Source of the DNA: a virus
Strand: one strand, 5' to 3'
DNA length: 32,748 bases
IMG/VR virus record: IMGVR_UViG_3300009285_000507
Location: 1-32,748 of that record
A program made the position numbers and the translations under genes. The notes under the pieces were generated by a model. It was not told the origin of the DNA and ran no database searches. It saw nothing but the letters and a program-made list of their open reading frames with translations. Positions 30,438-32,748 of the stretch are shown piece by piece; the first letter of the stretch is position 1, and the number at the start of each line of letters is the position of its first letter.

Positions 30438-32122
30438 ACACGCTCCTTTAGTGCATCAACCTTTCTTAGTATACTAGAAATACCTTCAGGAGAAACAAAA
30501 CCTTGTAGATTCTTAAGCACTGCTATCTTGTCATCATCTTTCATCCCAACCAGTCTGTCTGCTAATGCATCAAAGTCACGTTCCCTATTCACGTCCTTAA
30601 CACGGCTAGCTATCTCTGCAATTGCATCCTGGGAAATATACCTGCTTAGATCCTGCAGTTTGTTGCCTTGCTGGTTACGTGGAAGATTAGCAATACCCTT
30701 CACCATATCTACATATTCCTTTGGAGTTACAACTTTATGCTTCTGTTTCTTAGCTACCTTAGCAGGCTTCTCTGGCTGCACAACTTCAGCTGGCTCAGGT
30801 ACTTGTGTCTCCACTGGTGCTGGAGGAACGGACTCCCCAGGCATAGGTGGTTGCTGTTCATATGGTTGTAACAATTCGCTAGAATCAACTGGGGCAACAC
30901 CCTGATCAAAGAAGTCAATGCTTGTATCAACTGGTGGAACTTCTGGCTGTAGAAAGTCAATTGAAGTATCAACAGGTGGAACTTCTGTCTGAAGAAAATC
31001 AATGCTTGTGTCAACAGGGATTAGATCTGTTGGCACAAAAAACAGGGACTGGTCAAAGGGTTTCTCCTGCTGCTGAGCTTGAAACTCTCTAAACCTATTT
31101 AGATTATTCAGTAGCTCCTGATAGTCCTCTTGCGGGATCTTACCCTGAAGCTCAGCTAGCCTCTGCTGTGCTTCATCGTCTGACAAGAACGAGAGGCTGA
31201 CGCTGAGCTCCAGCTTCTCCTTGGCAGACAGTGGACGCTTAAGGGCAGCGTTGATATGGTCACGAATCTTCTTCACCATAATAACCCATATGGTGTGTGC
31301 TTGCTTTGTTATCTCACGTAGTAGGAATTCTCGGTATGGCTGATTGTCAGCAAAGTTAGTGAACAGGAAGTGCAGGTGCTTACAGACAATACCCTTTGAT
31401 CCAATATTTACTGGAGCCTGTCCTGGCTCTGTGCTCACATAGTTCTGGTTACGGTCACGAGGAGCTCTGAGTATCTCAATTGGTTTGCTGCGTGGGCCTG
31501 TAACTTTAGATGGGTCAAAGTAGTCAGTGCTCAACCTTGAACCACCAGGAGATGTGTACAGTGCACCGTCCTGGTTTAGAAAATGCCTGAACCCCAGGAA
31601 ACGTTGTGAGGGACAGGAACAATCAACCTCAATGTTACCATTGGATGCTTCATCAAGGACATGCTCAATCAGGTCGTCAACCAGTTTGTCTGGATCTACT
31701 TCCTCTTCCTCGTCGTACACTATCTGCTTAAGCACATCAATGTTCTTGGTTAAGTAGTCATCAACTATATCATCAAGACTTGCCAACCTTAGTTTTTGTG
31801 TATACGAATTTTCTGGTGTTGACTTGGATGTGATGGAGAACGTTAGTGAATTATCATTACCAAGTCCCATGAATGACAGTGAGTTATTATCCTGCACAAA
31901 TAGATCATTGAGTTGTTTTACTGTTAGTGCTCTGTGTTGAAATGATATATCAGAGTTTGACTTTGCTAGAAGGTCACGCAGTGTTGCTTCCTCAAGAAGT
32001 TCACTTGGTACCTGATCAATGTTCTCAGAGATAAACTTACAGGAGTGCTTGTCTGATAGTATTGATTCCATATCAGAAGCACTTGCTTGTTTGAGTTTAG
32101 AGTACCAAGGTTCTTCGTTCAT
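30434..32122 (-). CDS. SWIM-motif protein with PVDTSIDF repeats
   Basis: 562 aa from ATG at 32122, chosen because AGGA lies 5 nt upstream and a promoter box 33 nt upstream; ATG at 32140 (568 aa) is an alternative. A SWIM-type CxC...CxH set is present: VDCSCPS (C168, C170) and VCKHLHFLF (C247, H249) about 77 residues apart, longer than usual. Flanking helices (FADNQPYREFLLREITKQ) follow. Residues ~369-415 hold three copies of a 14-residue repeat PVDTSIDFLQxEVP plus a fourth partial one, then a Pro-rich linker and a C-terminal helical, basic region. SWIM domains bind DNA or protein, and a head-associated role is possible. No firm phage family is claimed. Confidence 0.75.
   Translation of the reverse strand: MNEEPWYSKLKQASASDMESILSDKHSCKFISENIDQVPSELLEEATLRDLLAKSNSDISFQHRALTVKQLNDLFVQDNNSLSFMGLGNDNSLTFSITSKSTPENSYTQKLRLASLDDIVDDYLTKNIDVLKQIVYDEEEEVDPDKLVDDLIEHVLDEASNGNIEVDCSCPSQRFLGFRHFLNQDGALYTSPGGSRLSTDYFDPSKVTGPRSKPIEILRAPRDRNQNYVSTEPGQAPVNIGSKGIVCKHLHFLFTNFADNQPYREFLLREITKQAHTIWVIMVKKIRDHINAALKRPLSAKEKLELSVSLSFLSDDEAQQRLAELQGKIPQEDYQELLNNLNRFREFQAQQQEKPFDQSLFFVPTDLIPVDTSIDFLQTEVPPVDTSIDFLQPEVPPVDTSIDFFDQGVAPVDSSELLQPYEQQPPMPGESVPPAPVETQVPEPAEVVQPEKPAKVAKKQKHKVVTPKEYVDMVKGIANLPRNQQGNKLQDLSRYISQDAIAEIASRVKDVNRERDFDALADRLVGMKDDDKIAVLKNLQGFVSPEGISSILRKVDALKERV
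30878..31018 (-). repeat. Tandem 42-bp repeats coding PVDTSIDF
   Basis: Three and a bit copies of a 14-codon unit within the SWIM-motif gene. The protein repeat is better conserved than the DNA (synonymous changes such as ACA/ACT and AGC/TCA), suggesting selection on the peptide. Confidence 0.8.
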
Positions 32123-32155
32123 TGTCATCCTATTTAACATTATACTACTTACAGT

Positions 32156-32165
32156 TGTATAATTA
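32156..32165 (-). promoter_or_regulatory. Candidate promoter box TAATTATACA
   Basis: On the minus strand TTTAATTATACA starts in the stop codon of the upstream gene and lies 33 nt before ATG 32122, the spacing of the better copies at 25351 and 29034. Confidence 0.4.
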
Positions 32166-32378
32166 AACAGGAGGTTGGGGTTTGGTAGGTTTTCTTATTG
32201 ACCGTGATACTCTAAATCTATTACCGCCAATCTTCTTCAGCTTGATTGTGGATGGATACTCAGAGTTATCACTGCTGAACACACCAGGATCTACGTCGAT
32301 CTCAAAGTCACTCAAGCTACCTTTTAGTAAGTTGAGAACTGTGACAGCAATAGCGTTTACTTCACGCTGTGTCATCAT
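32163..32378 (-). CDS. Small basic-tailed protein, unknown
   Basis: 71 aa from ATG at 32376-32378; the frame is open further upstream (to 32480), but that part overlaps the partial gene and reads as non-coding. The body has an N-terminal helix (REVNAIAVTVLNLLKG), a beta part with DFEIDVDPGVFSS and a basic tail (RFRVSRSIRKPTKPQ). No SD of note, so it is probably coupled to the upstream stop at 32380. Not recognised. Confidence 0.6.
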   Translation of the reverse strand: MMTQREVNAIAVTVLNLLKGSLSDFEIDVDPGVFSSDNSEYPSTIKLKKIGGNRFRVSRSIRKPTKPQPPV

Positions 32379-32379
32379 A

Positions 32380-32748
32380 CTACTGAGTACCAGCTGGTGC
32401 AGACTCTGGAGCAGGTGGTGTGTTGGTACCTGCAGTTGAAGACACAGCAGGAGCATCCTGTCTGAAGAACACTGGATCATTTAAGCTGTGTGGGTTGAAT
32501 GACAAAGTGGTTGAGTCAACATAGAAATCCAAGTTCAGCTTGTATGGATCTCCATTAAGCTTGTCCTTGCTATGCTGTGGAGTACGTCTATACTCAGTGC
32601 TGATATGAGTAATGATGTTCTTGATTACGTTCTGTATATCTTCAGTACCAAGATCTTTACCATACTCATAAATCATTACAAACTTAGGATCTGACGGGAG
32701 AACACCTGGACCATCATTTGGATAGATAGCTACGACTGGGTAGCCAAA
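32380..32748 (-). CDS. Unrecognised protein, 5' end outside the window
   Basis: The frame is open from the right edge to TAG at 32380-32382 (~122 residues seen). It has VVAIYPNDGPGVLPSD then FVMIYEYG, a helix with GTEDIQNVIKNIITHISTEYR and a Pro/Ala-rich C-terminal tail. The missing N-terminus prevents a call. It lies upstream of the small protein with no gap. Confidence 0.7.
   Translation of the reverse strand, partial: FGYPVVAIYPNDGPGVLPSDPKFVMIYEYGKDLGTEDIQNVIKNIITHISTEYRRTPQHSKDKLNGDPYKLNLDFYVDSTTLSFNPHSLNDPVFFRQDAPAVSSTAGTNTPPAPESAPAGTQ

Noticed and set aside
1-32748. CRISPR array, IS element, integrase or rRNA
   Set aside because: No regular spaced repeats, transposase or recombinase motifs, or rRNA sequence were seen.

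Overview
The window is part of the genome of a tailed phage with a contractile tail (myovirus morphology). The evidence is a contiguous set of sheath, tube, hub, spike and baseplate-wedge genes, TAATG/ATGA-coupled reading frames, a phage-encoded tRNA and free-standing homing-type genes. The arrangement mixes T4-like parts (sheath, tube, gp26-like, gp53-like, gp27-like, gp5-like, gp25-like, gp6-like proteins) with the P2/Mu-like order W-J-I-H at the baseplate end. A Gram-negative host is inferred, not proven, from the lytic transglycosylase and M15-type wall enzymes and the tRNA with an encoded CCA end. There is no direct host marker.

Layout. Positions 1-2420 (+ strand) hold replication genes: the end of an SNF2/SF2 helicase, a zinc-finger protein resembling DnaI/DnaC helicase loaders but without visible Walker motifs, and a DnaB-family replicative helicase. 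A perfect 13-bp hairpin at 2482-2513 separates them from the convergent minus-strand genes that fill the rest of the window. Read in transcription order (right to left), 32748-28255 carries accessory or head-associated genes: a truncated 5' gene, a small ORF, a SWIM-motif repeat protein, a metalloprotease-like protein, a metallophosphoesterase, a small Myb/GcrA-like DNA-binding protein and an acidic coiled-coil protein. 28313-24467 holds a membrane-anchored lytic transglycosylase, probable neck/connector proteins, an inserted AT-rich gene bracketed by 16-bp direct repeats, a DUF5661-like protein and a zinc-ribbon protein ending at a strong terminator. 24385-23450 holds a tRNA(CAU) and an HNH endonuclease. 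23450-2527 is the tail operon: presumed tail terminator, two small genes (one only 57 aa), sheath, two tube-fold proteins, gp26/chaperone-like protein, two large tail-associated wall hydrolases (one likely the tape measure), a tube-cap candidate, gp53/LysM, hub, spike, gp25, J/gp6, a giant I/gp7-like protein carrying a beta-propeller and discoidin-like modules, and a collar-domain fibre ending in Ig and InlB-type modules.

Regulation. A minus-strand box TTATACA, often in a TTTACTTATACA context, sits 32-35 nt upstream of several start codons and just after upstream stop codons. It is a candidate phage late-promoter element. Two clear rho-independent terminators act on the minus strand, one of them lying inside the transglycosylase coding sequence. 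No stretch longer than 300 bases lacks a gene; the largest gap (24272-24466) is filled by the tRNA and a terminator. No CRISPR, IS element or rRNA was seen.
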